A DNA stretch of 63,180 nt from DAOPXV01 sp035352535. Lineage in GTDB: Bacteria; Muiribacteriota; UBA9980. Numbering within the stretch: the stretch's first letter is position 1; every line of letters begins with the position of its first letter. The translations under genes and the position numbers were made by a program. The notes beneath the pieces are model-generated. The model was not told the origin of the DNA. It saw only the letters and a list, made by a program, of their open reading frames with translations, and did no database searches. Below are positions 24,900 through 34,187 of the stretch, piece by piece. The stretch spans positions 1 through 63,180 of the forward strand of contig CAZJFS010000006.1 of NCBI GenBank assembly GCA_964545075.1, read 5' to 3'.

Positions 24900-26180
24900 A
24901 TGACGATTCAAGTAACCAGAGAACAGATAATGAAACTTCCCAAAACCGATCTGCACATTCATCTCGACGGCTCGGTCAACTCCCAAACGCTCGTAGAACT
25001 CGCTAAATTCCAGAAGGTCGATCTCGTAGCCGAAAGCAAAAAACTGGGCATAGGCAATCTCAAATCAGGCACAGCCGAAGAATTTGACGAAAAAGTATTC
25101 AAACCCGAATATAACAGCCTTATGGAATATTTGACACCTTTCGAACTCGTAAACTGCGTTTTGAGAACGCCTGAAAGCCTTGAAGAGGTATCATACAGAA
25201 TAGCGTGCGACGAATTCAACGAAGGCGTCCGATATTTCGAATTGCGCTTCGCTCCCCAGAAGCACTGGAGCCTCGATTTCGGATGGGAAGACATAGTCAA
25301 ATCAGTCGACAAAGGCCTCCGCCGCGCCATGAACGAATATAACGCCAAGGACGGCGTCGCGAAAAACGGCGAACTTCCTTATAAATGCGGCATGATACTC
25401 TGCGCGATGCGCATGATAAACCCGAACATGGGCGATTACTATAAGACTTTATATGAACTCCACACCGGCGATGATCTCCAGAACCTGGCGACGATGGCTT
25501 CGGTGGAGGTCGCGAAACTCGCAGTCAGCTCCATGAAAAAAGGGTACCTGGTGGTAGGTTTCGATCTGGCCGGCCGCGAGGACGGTTTCCCGGCCGTCGA
25601 TCACAAAGACGCTTTTGAATACTGCTATAACAACGGCGTTCATACCACGTGCCACGCCGGAGAAGCTTACGGCCCGGAAAGCGTCATGGGCGCCATCAAA
25701 TACTGTAACGTACGCAGGATAGGCCACGGCACCCAGCTTTTCCAGTGGGAAAAGATCCAGCGCAAAAACCCGGACGGCACTGAAATGACGCGCGATCAGA
25801 AACTCGAATATATGAATACGGTAGCCGAACGAATGGCCCGCGAAAGAACCACGCTCGAAGTATGCCTTAAATCGAATTCCCAGACGCTACCTTCGCTGCG
25901 CGACCTTTCGATGCACCCGATCCGCGACTTTCTTAAATACAACCTTCGAGTCGCGATATCGACCGACAACCGGGCGATATCGAGAGTAACCGTCACGGAC
26001 GAATACATGACCATGATAAAGTTATACGATATTGACTTTAAAACGCTTAAAAACATAAGCCTTGCTGGTTTTAAAGGCGCGTTCTTCCCCGGAACATACG
26101 CGCAGCAGCGCGAATATATGAGAAAATCGATAGACTTCTACGATGCCCGCTTTAAACAATACATCGGAGAAAATAAATAA
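24900..26180 (+). CDS. add: Adenosine deaminase
   Basis: Deaminates adenosine and deoxyadenosine to (deoxy)inosine. The metal and active-site motifs are present: DLHIHLDGSVN (HxH), TTCHAGEAYGPES (catalytic Glu), RRIGHGTQL and ISTDNRAIS (the SxD position). At 426 residues it is longer than the usual 330-350, with insertions around residues 115-200 and a C-terminal extension. AAAAAAGGATGAG precedes ATG 24900, 37 bp after the C25 gene; a strong terminator follows. It could feed nucleosides to DeoB and DeoC through a phosphorylase that is not in this window. A related deaminase specificity cannot be excluded. Confidence 0.9.
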   Translation: MTIQVTREQIMKLPKTDLHIHLDGSVNSQTLVELAKFQKVDLVAESKKLGIGNLKSGTAEEFDEKVFKPEYNSLMEYLTPFELVNCVLRTPESLEEVSYRIACDEFNEGVRYFELRFAPQKHWSLDFGWEDIVKSVDKGLRRAMNEYNAKDGVAKNGELPYKCGMILCAMRMINPNMGDYYKTLYELHTGDDLQNLATMASVEVAKLAVSSMKKGYLVVGFDLAGREDGFPAVDHKDAFEYCYNNGVHTTCHAGEAYGPESVMGAIKYCNVRRIGHGTQLFQWEKIQRKNPDGTEMTRDQKLEYMNTVAERMARERTTLEVCLKSNSQTLPSLRDLSMHPIRDFLKYNLRVAISTDNRAISRVTVTDEYMTMIKLYDIDFKTLKNISLAGFKGAFFPGTYAQQREYMRKSIDFYDARFKQYIGENK

Positions 26181-26215
26181 AACAGCTTTAATATATCGGC
26201 CGCTGCCGCTCTTGT

Positions 26216-26257
26216 AAAAAAACCGCGAGCCTAAAAAAGGCCACGCGGTTTTTTTAT
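26216..26257. terminator. Bidirectional intrinsic terminator
   Basis: AAAAAAACCGCG and CGCGGTTTTTTT flank an inner GCCT/AGGC stem. It lies between the convergent add and histidine kinase genes and has U-tracts for both. Confidence 0.88.
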
Positions 26258-26329
26258 AAATTTGTTAATATTAAAACATTTGATACAAAAGAAAAAACTG
26301 GATTTCAATGGACACGAAAGACGATAAGT

Positions 26330-28813
26330 CTAAACGTTGAAAAAATGTTCACGCGCCCGCTGCCTGTATAATTCAAATTCATCAGGCAGGCCGTTTATTA
26401 AAACGCGGGCTTTTTCGAATCCGCCGGCTTCTTCGGCGCAAGCTTCAAGAGATTTAAATATGGCCGCTATTCTTTCAGCGCAGGCATTGAGCGCGGTGCC
26501 TTTTATCTTATGGGCCGTGAACTTAAGCTTCTCGGGATCCGCTCCGGCCACGGCCGCCGTTATTTCATCGATATACTGGCGGCGGTTGGAGAAAAAAAGC
26601 TTTACGAATTTTTCCATAGATCCGGTCACGCCCGTAAAATTATTGTTCAATTTTTCAAAATTAAAAATTTGAACTTCGGGCTCGTTTACGATTTCGCCTA
26701 ACTTGAAAAAAGCGCTCTTGCCCTCAACGGAATTTAAGATGGCGGCTTCAAGCTCGTCAATATTTATCGGTTTGGTAATATATCCGGTCATGCCGACATC
26801 AATGCAGCGCCGGTAGTTTTTTTGCGTAGCGTCGGCCGTAATTGCTATTATCGGGACGGTTATGCCTGATTTTCTTATGAGCGAAGTCGCTTCAATGCCG
26901 TCCATTTCAGGCATTTGAATATCCATTATCACGACGTCGTATTTCCGGCATGTGATCATTTCCAGGGCTTTTTTTCCCGAATCGGCTGAATCGACGGTGT
27001 GCCCGATAGACTCCAAAAATTTCTGGACAAGTTGGACGTTAAAAAAATTATCTTCCACCAGAAGGACCTTGAAGCTTTTTTTCATGGCGTCAGGCGCGTC
27101 TGAAACCGTTTCATTTTTCAATGCCCCGGTATTTTTTACTTCGGCTTTTTTAAATTCAGCCGTAAAATAAAAAATGCTCCCGACGTCTATAGAGCTTTCA
27201 ATATTTATTTTATTTCCGCTCATCAGCGATACGAGTTTATTGGATATGGCTAGCCCCAGGCCCGATCCTCCATAATATCTGGATATGGAACTATCGGCCT
27301 GTACGAAAGGCGAAAAAACTTTGTCGATGTTATTTTTAGCGATACCAATCCCGTTATCGGCGACGGCGAATTTTATACGGACCGAATCGGAAGTCTCATC
27401 CTCGATATCCACGCCCAGCGAAACGCTATCGCGCGTAAACTTTATAGCGTTAGTCATCAGATTTATCAATATCTGGCGCAGCCTCGAAGGATCGCCCATA
27501 AGCACGTCATTATATTGAGAACCTTCAATACGCTCAAATTTCACGTTTTTCTCGATAGCGTTGATCTTTGTCACGCATATTACATCGTCTATGACCTTTT
27601 CAAGTTTGAAAGGGATTACGTCAAGCTCGAGCTTCCCTTCTTCTATCTTTGAAAAGTCGAGGATGTTATCTATTAAAGACAGCAGGTGCCTGCCGTTGAC
27701 CCTTATATAATTTAAAAAATTCTTTTCTTCCCGGCTAAGATCCGCCGAAGTCAGCATTTCTGAAAATCCTATTATGCTGTTGAGGGGCGTTCTTATCTCA
27801 TGGCTCATGGAGGCTAGAAACATGCTTTTGGCGCGGTTTGCCGATTCAGCCGAATCGCGCGCTTTTTTCAGTTCATCTTCGAGTTTTTTCTGTTCCGTTA
27901 TATCGACTCCAACCGTGACGATGCCTGAAATATTACCGGTGGCATCGCTGAAAACAGCCTTGTTGTATATGCCGCTTTTCAAAGTCCCTTCGCCGTCGCT
28001 ATAAAGATATTCATATACCTGCGTACCGCGGTTACGCATAAGCGCGTTGTCCATTTCGACGTATTTATCGGCAAGCTCTTTCGGATAGATATCATGCGCG
28101 GTTTTTCCGATAACGTCTTTTTTTTTCAAGCCCGTATATAGTTCGAAACACTTGTTACAGCCTTTATACACGCCGGAAGCATCCTTGTAAAAAAAAGGGT
28201 TGGGAATAACGTCTATCAAAACCTCTAAAAAATTGAGCTGTTCGGCAAGGCGTTTTTCCACGTTTTTTCTTTCGTTAATTTCATTTTCAAGTTTCTCGTT
28301 CTGACGGTTGATCTCGTTGACATATTCGTTGCTCGATATAACATGAGACAAGAGTATGCTAATATATTCGAAGTTTTCAATTTCGTCCTCGCTTATGGTC
28401 CGTGTTTTGGTATCATGTAAATTGAGAGTGCCGAATACCTCTGATTTGTTTACGAGAGGAACGCAGAATAAGGTCTTAACGCTGAATTTATCTATTATTG
28501 ATCTCCATGGATCCAGAAGAGGTTCCGAGCTGCAGTCGCCGATGAATAAACATTTGCCATCCCTGATGCATTTCTCGAACGGCTCCGAAATCCCTTGCGC
28601 GTTAACAGTTTTTAAAATTTCAGGATATTCGGAAGGCGTATTATATGAAGAAAATATTAACCCGTAGCAGGGCTGGTTCAGAATAAATATGGAACCGCAT
28701 TTGAAATCGTAGTTATGGCATATTATTTCAAGGACCTTCCGCGCGTATTCTTTCGGAAGCGCCTTTACATCCAGAGCGGATATTTGTTTAAAAGTATCCT
28801 TGAATTTTTTCAT
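26330..28813 (-). CDS. Cytoplasmic hybrid histidine kinase: GAF-PAS-HisKA-HATPase-REC-Hpt
   Basis: A complete intramolecular phosphorelay in 827 residues. A GAF domain (about 15-165) is followed by a short coiled coil and a PAS domain (about 192-310; PNPFFYKDASGVYKGCN). HisKA follows with the phospho-acceptor His in FLASMSHEIRTPLNSIIGF, then the HATPase (NAIKFT, GSGLGLAIS). A receiver comes next with phospho-Asp in YDVVIMDIQMPEMDG, and a C-terminal Hpt with HKIKGTALN. No membrane helix is seen, so it senses a cytosolic signal through GAF/PAS. The final receiver is not in this window. It is a single-gene unit, convergent with add. Confidence 0.95.
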   Translation of the reverse strand: MKKFKDTFKQISALDVKALPKEYARKVLEIICHNYDFKCGSIFILNQPCYGLIFSSYNTPSEYPEILKTVNAQGISEPFEKCIRDGKCLFIGDCSSEPLLDPWRSIIDKFSVKTLFCVPLVNKSEVFGTLNLHDTKTRTISEDEIENFEYISILLSHVISSNEYVNEINRQNEKLENEINERKNVEKRLAEQLNFLEVLIDVIPNPFFYKDASGVYKGCNKCFELYTGLKKKDVIGKTAHDIYPKELADKYVEMDNALMRNRGTQVYEYLYSDGEGTLKSGIYNKAVFSDATGNISGIVTVGVDITEQKKLEDELKKARDSAESANRAKSMFLASMSHEIRTPLNSIIGFSEMLTSADLSREEKNFLNYIRVNGRHLLSLIDNILDFSKIEEGKLELDVIPFKLEKVIDDVICVTKINAIEKNVKFERIEGSQYNDVLMGDPSRLRQILINLMTNAIKFTRDSVSLGVDIEDETSDSVRIKFAVADNGIGIAKNNIDKVFSPFVQADSSISRYYGGSGLGLAISNKLVSLMSGNKINIESSIDVGSIFYFTAEFKKAEVKNTGALKNETVSDAPDAMKKSFKVLLVEDNFFNVQLVQKFLESIGHTVDSADSGKKALEMITCRKYDVVIMDIQMPEMDGIEATSLIRKSGITVPIIAITADATQKNYRRCIDVGMTGYITKPINIDELEAAILNSVEGKSAFFKLGEIVNEPEVQIFNFEKLNNNFTGVTGSMEKFVKLFFSNRRQYIDEITAAVAGADPEKLKFTAHKIKGTALNACAERIAAIFKSLEACAEEAGGFEKARVLINGLPDEFELYRQRAREHFFNV

Positions 28814-29080
28814 ATCGTTTTATCACAGAACTTCAAATTTGGTTAAAAATCATATTAGCACTTTTAAATCCGATTTCATAACCCTTTTTTCAACTGATTT
28901 TTTAAAAGATTTCTTTTATGCACGCGTATGCTTCGAGATACCCATTTTTTCATTATTTAGTTTCGATCCTGCGGTTTCACTGCGTGATCGTAAATATTTT
29001 TTTACCAGCCTGTATCCTTTCCCATCTGATCTTCTCAACATGATAAAAAAGGACCGGCAGGAATCTTTTTGTCGGATCAA

Positions 29081-29109
29081 TTGAAATAAAACGTTTTCTT
29101 TGCTAAAAT
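29081..29109 (+). promoter_or_regulatory. Sigma-70 promoter of the radical SAM gene; note on the 28814-29148 gap
   Basis: TTGAAA (29081-29086), 17 bp, TAAAAT (29104-29109), about 40 nt before ATG 29149. The rest of the 335-bp gap shows no convincing gene on either strand. Confidence 0.65.
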
Positions 29110-29148
29110 ACAATCAAGAATCAAAATAAAAGTGCGGAATTTGACGCT

Positions 29149-29760
29149 ATGGTTAAAACTAAATTCATGCATATAAGTCTGATACATTACCCGGTGCTCG
29201 CTCTCGGCCCCGGAAAACGAGCCGGCATATGGACGCAGGGCTGCTCCATAAGATGTCCGGGTTGCATGTCACATCACACGTGGGATTTCACGAAAGAGAG
29301 CGGAACCTCTCTCGCATCGATTAAAAATTCGCTGAAAATGTTCAGAACCGACGGCGCCGAAGGCCTCACGTTATCCGGCGGCGAACCCTTCGATCAGCCG
29401 GAAGCGCTTCACGCTCTTTTAAAATCGGCTCGAAAAACAGGGTATAATGATATTCTTATATACAGCGGCTATAAATACGACGCCATAAAAGACCGCCACG
29501 ACAAAATTTTAGAACTCGCCGACGTTTTGATTGACGGGCCCTTTATTCATGGCGAAAAAACCCGAAGCTTATGGAAGGGCTCTGAAAACCAGCGGATGGT
29601 CATGCTTTCAAACGACGCGGGCATCCGCCGGAAATACCTTTCATATATGAGGCGGCGCGGAAAAAGAAATATACAGGTAACTGAAAAAGACGGCGGGATA
29701 TTCATAATCGGCATAACGGATCAGGCCGACACGAACGCGCTCAGCTCGCTCTTTATTTAA
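29149..29760 (+). CDS. NrdG/PflA-like radical SAM activating enzyme
   Basis: The radical SAM cysteine motif CSIRCPGC (CX3CX2C) follows GKRAGIWTQG near the N-terminus, and LTLSGGEPFDQPEAL is the SAM-binding GGE motif. DVLIDGPFIHGEK and KGSENQRM are hallmarks of the short (about 200 residue) anaerobic ribonucleotide reductase activase group. Such enzymes cleave SAM to install a glycyl radical on a partner. No glycyl-radical enzyme lies in the window, so the partner is unknown. The Shine-Dalgarno is weak for ATG 29149; ATG 29167 (MHISLIHYP) is an alternative. The 3' end overlaps the convergent sigma-54 activator gene by 8 bp. Confidence 0.88.
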   Translation: MVKTKFMHISLIHYPVLALGPGKRAGIWTQGCSIRCPGCMSHHTWDFTKESGTSLASIKNSLKMFRTDGAEGLTLSGGEPFDQPEALHALLKSARKTGYNDILIYSGYKYDAIKDRHDKILELADVLIDGPFIHGEKTRSLWKGSENQRMVMLSNDAGIRRKYLSYMRRRGKRNIQVTEKDGGIFIIGITDQADTNALSSLFI

Positions 29761-30733
29761 CTTCGTCTATCCGGTATTTTCTTATCTTTTCATAAAGAGT
29801 GGTACGGTCGATGCCAAGGATCCTGGCGGCTTTAGATTTATTGTGGGAATTTTTTTCAAGAACCATGGATATATAATTTTTTTCGATCTCTTCAAGAGAC
29901 ATCATGCGATCGCCAAGAAAAACATTCATGGCGGAAGAACTCAGCGGGACCGGCGGAGCGCCTGGCGCGAGATAAGATTCACCCGAGCCGTTTTTGGAAA
30001 CGTCAGGCGAGAACTGAACGGGAAGATGCTCGACGAAAATCTGCGTAGTGTGGCCGCTTATTAAAAGCATGGTCCTTTTTATTATATTTCTGAGTTCTCT
30101 TACGTTTCCAGGCCAGTCATGCTTTTGAAGAAGGCCGAGAGCGGCGACGGAAACCGATTCTATTTTTTTATTGAACTCTTTGTTATATTCCTGGATGATA
30201 TCCCAGAGTATGAGGTGAAGATCGCTCAGACGCTCGCGCAGCGGCAGCAGGCTTACGGTAATCTCGTTTATTCTGTAAAAAAGGTCGTTTCTGAATTCCT
30301 TTTCCGCTATGGCTTTTTCAAGGTTCTTATTCGTGGCCGCCAGAAGCCTTATATCGACTTTGACTGTCTTGCTGGAACCGACCGGCTGTATTTCACGGTT
30401 TTCAAGCGCGCGAAGTATCTTAGCCTGCATAGTGGGGCTCATATCTCCTATTTCGTCGAGAAAGAGCGTCCCGCCGCTGGCTTCCTTGAATTTCCCTTCG
30501 AGATTCGAAACGGCATCGGTAAAAGCGCCCCTGACATGACCGAAAAGAACCGATTCTATAAGATTGTCCGGAATAGCGGAGCAGTTCACGGCTATGAATG
30601 GCTTGCCGGCCCTTTTTGACCGGTCGTGTATCGCCTGCGCCATGAGTTCCTTGCCGGTTCCGGATTCACCGAGAATGAGCATCGTCGCGTCAGTCTGAGC
30701 TATATCCTGCGCAAGGTTGAAGACATCTATCAT
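29753..30733 (-). CDS. Sigma-54-dependent transcriptional activator, 5' end apparently frameshifted
   Basis: An AAA+ sigma-54 activator: Walker A GESGTGKE, the sigma-54 contact loop FGHVRGAFTDA (GAFTGA variant), Walker B GGTLFLDEIGD, and a Fis-type HTH at the end (NKSKAARILGIDRTTLYEKI). There is no receiver or other sensory domain. Sequence typical of the start of the AAA+ domain (DGQIARFGKLVSAEPK) is encoded in frame upstream of ATG 30733, but no start codon precedes it and TAA lies at 30788-30790. Removing one base from the five-T run at 30785-30789 would join it to ATG 30804-30806 (MKNTRIK). Either a real frameshift, a slippery site or an assembly error is present. Targets are unknown; the sigma-54-type site at 41213-41229 is one candidate. 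Confidence 0.88.
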   Translation of the reverse strand: MIDVFNLAQDIAQTDATMLILGESGTGKELMAQAIHDRSKRAGKPFIAVNCSAIPDNLIESVLFGHVRGAFTDAVSNLEGKFKEASGGTLFLDEIGDMSPTMQAKILRALENREIQPVGSSKTVKVDIRLLAATNKNLEKAIAEKEFRNDLFYRINEITVSLLPLRERLSDLHLILWDIIQEYNKEFNKKIESVSVAALGLLQKHDWPGNVRELRNIIKRTMLLISGHTTQIFVEHLPVQFSPDVSKNGSGESYLAPGAPPVPLSSSAMNVFLGDRMMSLEEIEKNYISMVLEKNSHNKSKAARILGIDRTTLYEKIRKYRIDEVK

Positions 30734-30888
30734 TTTAGGTTCAGCGGAAACGAGCTTTCCGAACCTTGCTATCTGTCCGTCCGATTTTTATCCTTGTGTT
30801 TTTCATAATAATATTTTATAATTCTTTGTTATTTTATATTAATCAATAAATATTGTCAACGATTTTTTTAAAAAGGCGGTTCGGCTTT

Positions 30889-33033
30889 ATGCGTACATTT
30901 TTCACCGGAATTCATAAATTACAAAACCTGGCGTTCATCATTTTCTGTCTGACCCTCATTCCAGCGGTTTCAAGCGCCCGCGCGGAAAATATTTATCCCT
31001 TGAGAATAAACGACAGCATATCGGCGACATTCTGCGAATACAGAAACGGGCATCTGCACGCCGGAGACGACGTGAGAACGCTTCGCAGGACTAAGATCCC
31101 GGTCCTCGCGCCATGCGACGGAAAAATAATTAAATTAAACGGGGACGAGAACGGCTATGGAATGCTTTTGACCATGGAAGGAAATGACGGCAAAAAGTAC
31201 AGTTTCGCTCATCTGGATTCATTCGAGAACGACAGGCTGAAACTCGGCGCGCTCATGGAAGCCGCAAGAATAAAAGCGCAGAGACGCTTTCCATTCGAGG
31301 CCGACCTCGCCTCCTCGGACATTAAAGTGAAAAAAGGCGAATTGATAGCTTATTCCGGAGACACCGGAGCGGGTCCGGCGCACCTTCATTATGAAATATG
31401 CGATTCATCGGACATGATACTAAACCCCATGAAATTAATGAGCAAGGACGACACCATCGACCCGACGCCGCCCGTAATAGAGTCATTCGCGATACAGCCG
31501 TACGACGAAAATTCATTAGTGGAAGGGAAACCGCTGCGCCGCTTTTTTTCGCTTGAAAAGACTCGCGAAGGCCTTAAATTCAACGCGGCCGGCAAATTTA
31601 CGTTATGCGTAAGGGCATACGACGAGAACCGCTATATCAACGAAAACTTTTCCAGAATAGGCCTTTACAAATTATCGGTATCGATAAATAAAACTCCCGT
31701 CTATGGCATAGTTTTCGATTCGTGCCACCGCGCCTTCATGAGAAAACCTGAATACGTTTACGACATATATTATTCCGACGCCGCGGGCGGAAATTTTTAT
31801 TACAACATGTTCGATTCCACCGGCGGAAAATCGCGGCCGGAATATATAGAAGAAAATAAGAACGGCGGCATTTTTGAAATTTCAGAAGGGCGCGACTATA
31901 TATTGGAGATCGCGGCCGAGGATTATCACGGAAACAGGTGCCTGAAGGAATTTTCAATACACGGCGCAAAGGCCCCGTCCGCGGAAATCAGGCCCGCCGG
32001 CGCGGCTAAAAAATCATCCGCGGCGCAAGCCAGGGACAATAAAGTAAAAAAATCCGGCGTTAAAACAAAGAAAGAAACGGGTTCCGCGGCCGGAAACATC
32101 ATGAAACTTGAATATTTTGAGAACGGCCTTTTATTAAGGCTTTCCGGCATAAAAAGCACGGACTCGGCCAGGCTTTATTTCGACATAGATAAAACGAGGC
32201 GCGAGATACCGTCTTTTTCAGATAACGGCGCGACGTGCTTTTTCTTTTCATATGAGGACGCCATAAAAAATCCTGTTTTTTACGTTGAAGTAAAAAACGC
32301 GGCTGGCCGGCAGCTTTTTTATGAAGGCAGGAGAATGAAGATCTATAAAGCGGTATCGGGATCGCAGATATCCGGCGAGGAATTCGGTCCCTTTTCCTTC
32401 GTCGTATCCGAATACTGCAATATGTCAAATCCTTTATATGCCGGTTCGGAAAGCGTTTTTGATGTAAATTCCTCCCGGCCGCAGGTTTCCGGCTCCGCGT
32501 CCATAGCGTTTTCAAAACTGCCCGTCTCGGCGCGCGTCTTTTATAAAATCCCGGCGGGAACCGTAAAAAAAACGTCCGCGGGAATTTACATGAAAGCGGG
32601 TAAAAATCTGTCGTTCATGGGTAATTCATCGCAAAAGTACATGAATGATGAATTTATGGAAGCCGAATTTCGCTATTTGAAACGCCTTTCGGTAACTCTC
32701 GCCGCGGACGATTCCGCGCCTCAAATAAAGCCGTTGAAACGGACATTGAAGACGCTCGCGAAACCCATCGGAATTTCGCCCGACGCGAACAAAAATTTCC
32801 TTTCATTTTCGCTTTCAGACAAAGGGTCGGGAATATCGCGGGAGGATATAAAATATTATCTGGACGGCTCGCTTTGCGGCAATTTCGAATATATTTCCGG
32901 AACTCTTAACTGCTACCTTAAAAATTACAACAGCGGTTCAATGTTAAAACCCGGAAATCACGTCATAAAGATCGCGGTCGCCGACAGGTCTAATAACGTT
33001 TCAATATTCGAAAAGCTTTTCAAGGTTAAATGA
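30889..33033 (+). CDS. Secreted M23 family metallopeptidase with long C-terminal beta-rich region
   Basis: After a signal peptide (LAFIIFCLTLIPAVSSARA), an M23/LytM domain occupies about residues 35-195. Zinc ligands are present in HLHAGDD and HLHYEI, and YSFAHLD carries the third His, so it should cleave peptidoglycan peptide bridges. The next 500 residues are beta-rich with Ig-like segments; near the end GSGISREDIKYYLDG resembles bacterial Ig-like domains. Total length (about 714) is far beyond simple LytM enzymes. ATG 30889 is preferred over TTG 30853 because AAGGCGG lies upstream and the signal peptide begins there. It converges with the propeller gene at 33038. Confidence 0.85.
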   Translation: MRTFFTGIHKLQNLAFIIFCLTLIPAVSSARAENIYPLRINDSISATFCEYRNGHLHAGDDVRTLRRTKIPVLAPCDGKIIKLNGDENGYGMLLTMEGNDGKKYSFAHLDSFENDRLKLGALMEAARIKAQRRFPFEADLASSDIKVKKGELIAYSGDTGAGPAHLHYEICDSSDMILNPMKLMSKDDTIDPTPPVIESFAIQPYDENSLVEGKPLRRFFSLEKTREGLKFNAAGKFTLCVRAYDENRYINENFSRIGLYKLSVSINKTPVYGIVFDSCHRAFMRKPEYVYDIYYSDAAGGNFYYNMFDSTGGKSRPEYIEENKNGGIFEISEGRDYILEIAAEDYHGNRCLKEFSIHGAKAPSAEIRPAGAAKKSSAAQARDNKVKKSGVKTKKETGSAAGNIMKLEYFENGLLLRLSGIKSTDSARLYFDIDKTRREIPSFSDNGATCFFFSYEDAIKNPVFYVEVKNAAGRQLFYEGRRMKIYKAVSGSQISGEEFGPFSFVVSEYCNMSNPLYAGSESVFDVNSSRPQVSGSASIAFSKLPVSARVFYKIPAGTVKKTSAGIYMKAGKNLSFMGNSSQKYMNDEFMEAEFRYLKRLSVTLAADDSAPQIKPLKRTLKTLAKPIGISPDANKNFLSFSLSDKGSGISREDIKYYLDGSLCGNFEYISGTLNCYLKNYNSGSMLKPGNHVIKIAVADRSNNVSIFEKLFKVK

Positions 33034-33037
33034 GGCT

Positions 33038-34063
33038 TTAAAATTCAAACTTCACTATCTTGAATTCTTTAGCGTCCGACGCGTAAGAAACTATGACGTT
33101 TTCCCTTAAAAGCATATAAGGCCTGGCCATCACGCGGCTCGCTTCTTTCGGCGGCGCCGGGATTTTTATTTTCCTGTATTCTTTCCGGCCTTTTTCGAAT
33201 TTCACGAGATAGTGGGAGATCGAAGTTTTCCCATCGCCGATGACAGCCGCATTGAGGTAAGCGTTTTCTTTTTCGTCAAACCCTATCAGATGGCAGTTCA
33301 CTATTTTAGCGCCCAGATCGCGGGGATCGCACGTGTGCGAAAAGATCACTTCAGAAGTTTTATCGGCGCGCATTATTTTAAAAGTATTATCCTTAAGCGA
33401 CGATATATAAAGATTTCCTGAAATATCGGCGGCGGTTTCATACGAAAATATCATTTTCGATATCGGAAGCTTCACTTCGCCCGTAAATTTTCCGTTATCG
33501 TCAAATATCGATATTCTGTGCGCCAGCGAATCGATAACAAGGACGGCGGACGAATCGTCAGTAAAAATGTTTTGTATCTTGCTGAAGGACTTGCCGCGGC
33601 CTTCTTCACCCAGCACGGCAAGCTCCCTGCCATCCTGCGAGAACTTAACGCACCTGTTGGCTTCGGCATCGGCAAGATATATAAAACCTGAATTCGAAAC
33701 GGCGATATTTGATACATAATCGCTCCCTATCACCGATTTTTTATAATTGAAAATTTCAGTCGCTTTTTTTTCGTCACGCGAGACCTTTAAAATTTTCCCG
33801 GCGACGGCATCCGTTATAAGGATGTTTTCAGCCGAGTCAACCGTAAAACATGAAGGATTGTCGATCGCGGCCATTCCAGCTCCGGTTGAAGGGCCTGATA
33901 TTTCACCGTAATTTTTTCCATATGGTATGGATATTAAAACTTTTCCACGGTCGAGCTGCGGCGCTTCGTCATTTTTAGAATAAGCGGCCGGGCCCGTTAA
34001 CCCGGCTAAAATCATTGTCATAAGTATCAAAAACACTATTTTTTTCAAATTTATCACTTCCAA
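33038..34063 (-). CDS. Exported beta-propeller (NHL-like) protein
   Basis: A signal peptide (KKIVFLILMTMILAGLTGPAAYS) precedes a 300-residue repeat protein with NHL-like blades: NPSCFTVDSAENILITDAVAGKI, IAVSNSGFIYLADAEANRCVKF and DDSSAVLVIDSLAHRISIFD (quoted in part). It is more diverged than the zinc-ribbon/NHL protein at the window start. Secreted propellers bind proteins, glycans or ligands; none is identifiable. Promoter at 34095-34123. It converges with the M23 gene at 30889 with a 4-bp gap. Confidence 0.78.
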   Translation of the reverse strand: MEVINLKKIVFLILMTMILAGLTGPAAYSKNDEAPQLDRGKVLISIPYGKNYGEISGPSTGAGMAAIDNPSCFTVDSAENILITDAVAGKILKVSRDEKKATEIFNYKKSVIGSDYVSNIAVSNSGFIYLADAEANRCVKFSQDGRELAVLGEEGRGKSFSKIQNIFTDDSSAVLVIDSLAHRISIFDDNGKFTGEVKLPISKMIFSYETAADISGNLYISSLKDNTFKIMRADKTSEVIFSHTCDPRDLGAKIVNCHLIGFDEKENAYLNAAVIGDGKTSISHYLVKFEKGRKEYRKIKIPAPPKEASRVMARPYMLLRENVIVSYASDAKEFKIVKFEF

Positions 34064-34094
34064 ATTATATTCTTAAAATTTCAACTTGATATTT

Positions 34095-34123
34095 ATTATA
34101 CTCCATCGATAATTGAATTTCAA
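34095..34123 (-). promoter_or_regulatory. Sigma-70 promoter of the exported propeller gene
   Basis: Minus strand TTGAAA (34118-34123), 17 bp, TATAAT (34095-34100), about 32 nt before the start codon at 34063. Confidence 0.7.
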
Positions 34124-34137
34124 CTAGTTTAAAAAAT

Positions 34138-34163
34138 AAAGCCGCCCGGAGAAGGGCGGCTTT
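34138..34163 (-). terminator. Intrinsic terminator of the M23 gene
   Basis: AAAGCCGCCC and GGGCGGCTTT, 6-nt loop; on the minus strand ATTTTTT follows. It lies 24 bp past the stop of the M23 gene. Confidence 0.88.
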
Positions 34164-34187
34164 ATTAAAAAATGTATATCTTATTTT

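Noticed and set aside
28800..29113. Short overlapping frames on both strands between the histidine kinase and the radical SAM gene
   Set aside because: No ribosome binding sites, no recognisable domains, and each is disrupted by the promoter of the radical SAM gene.
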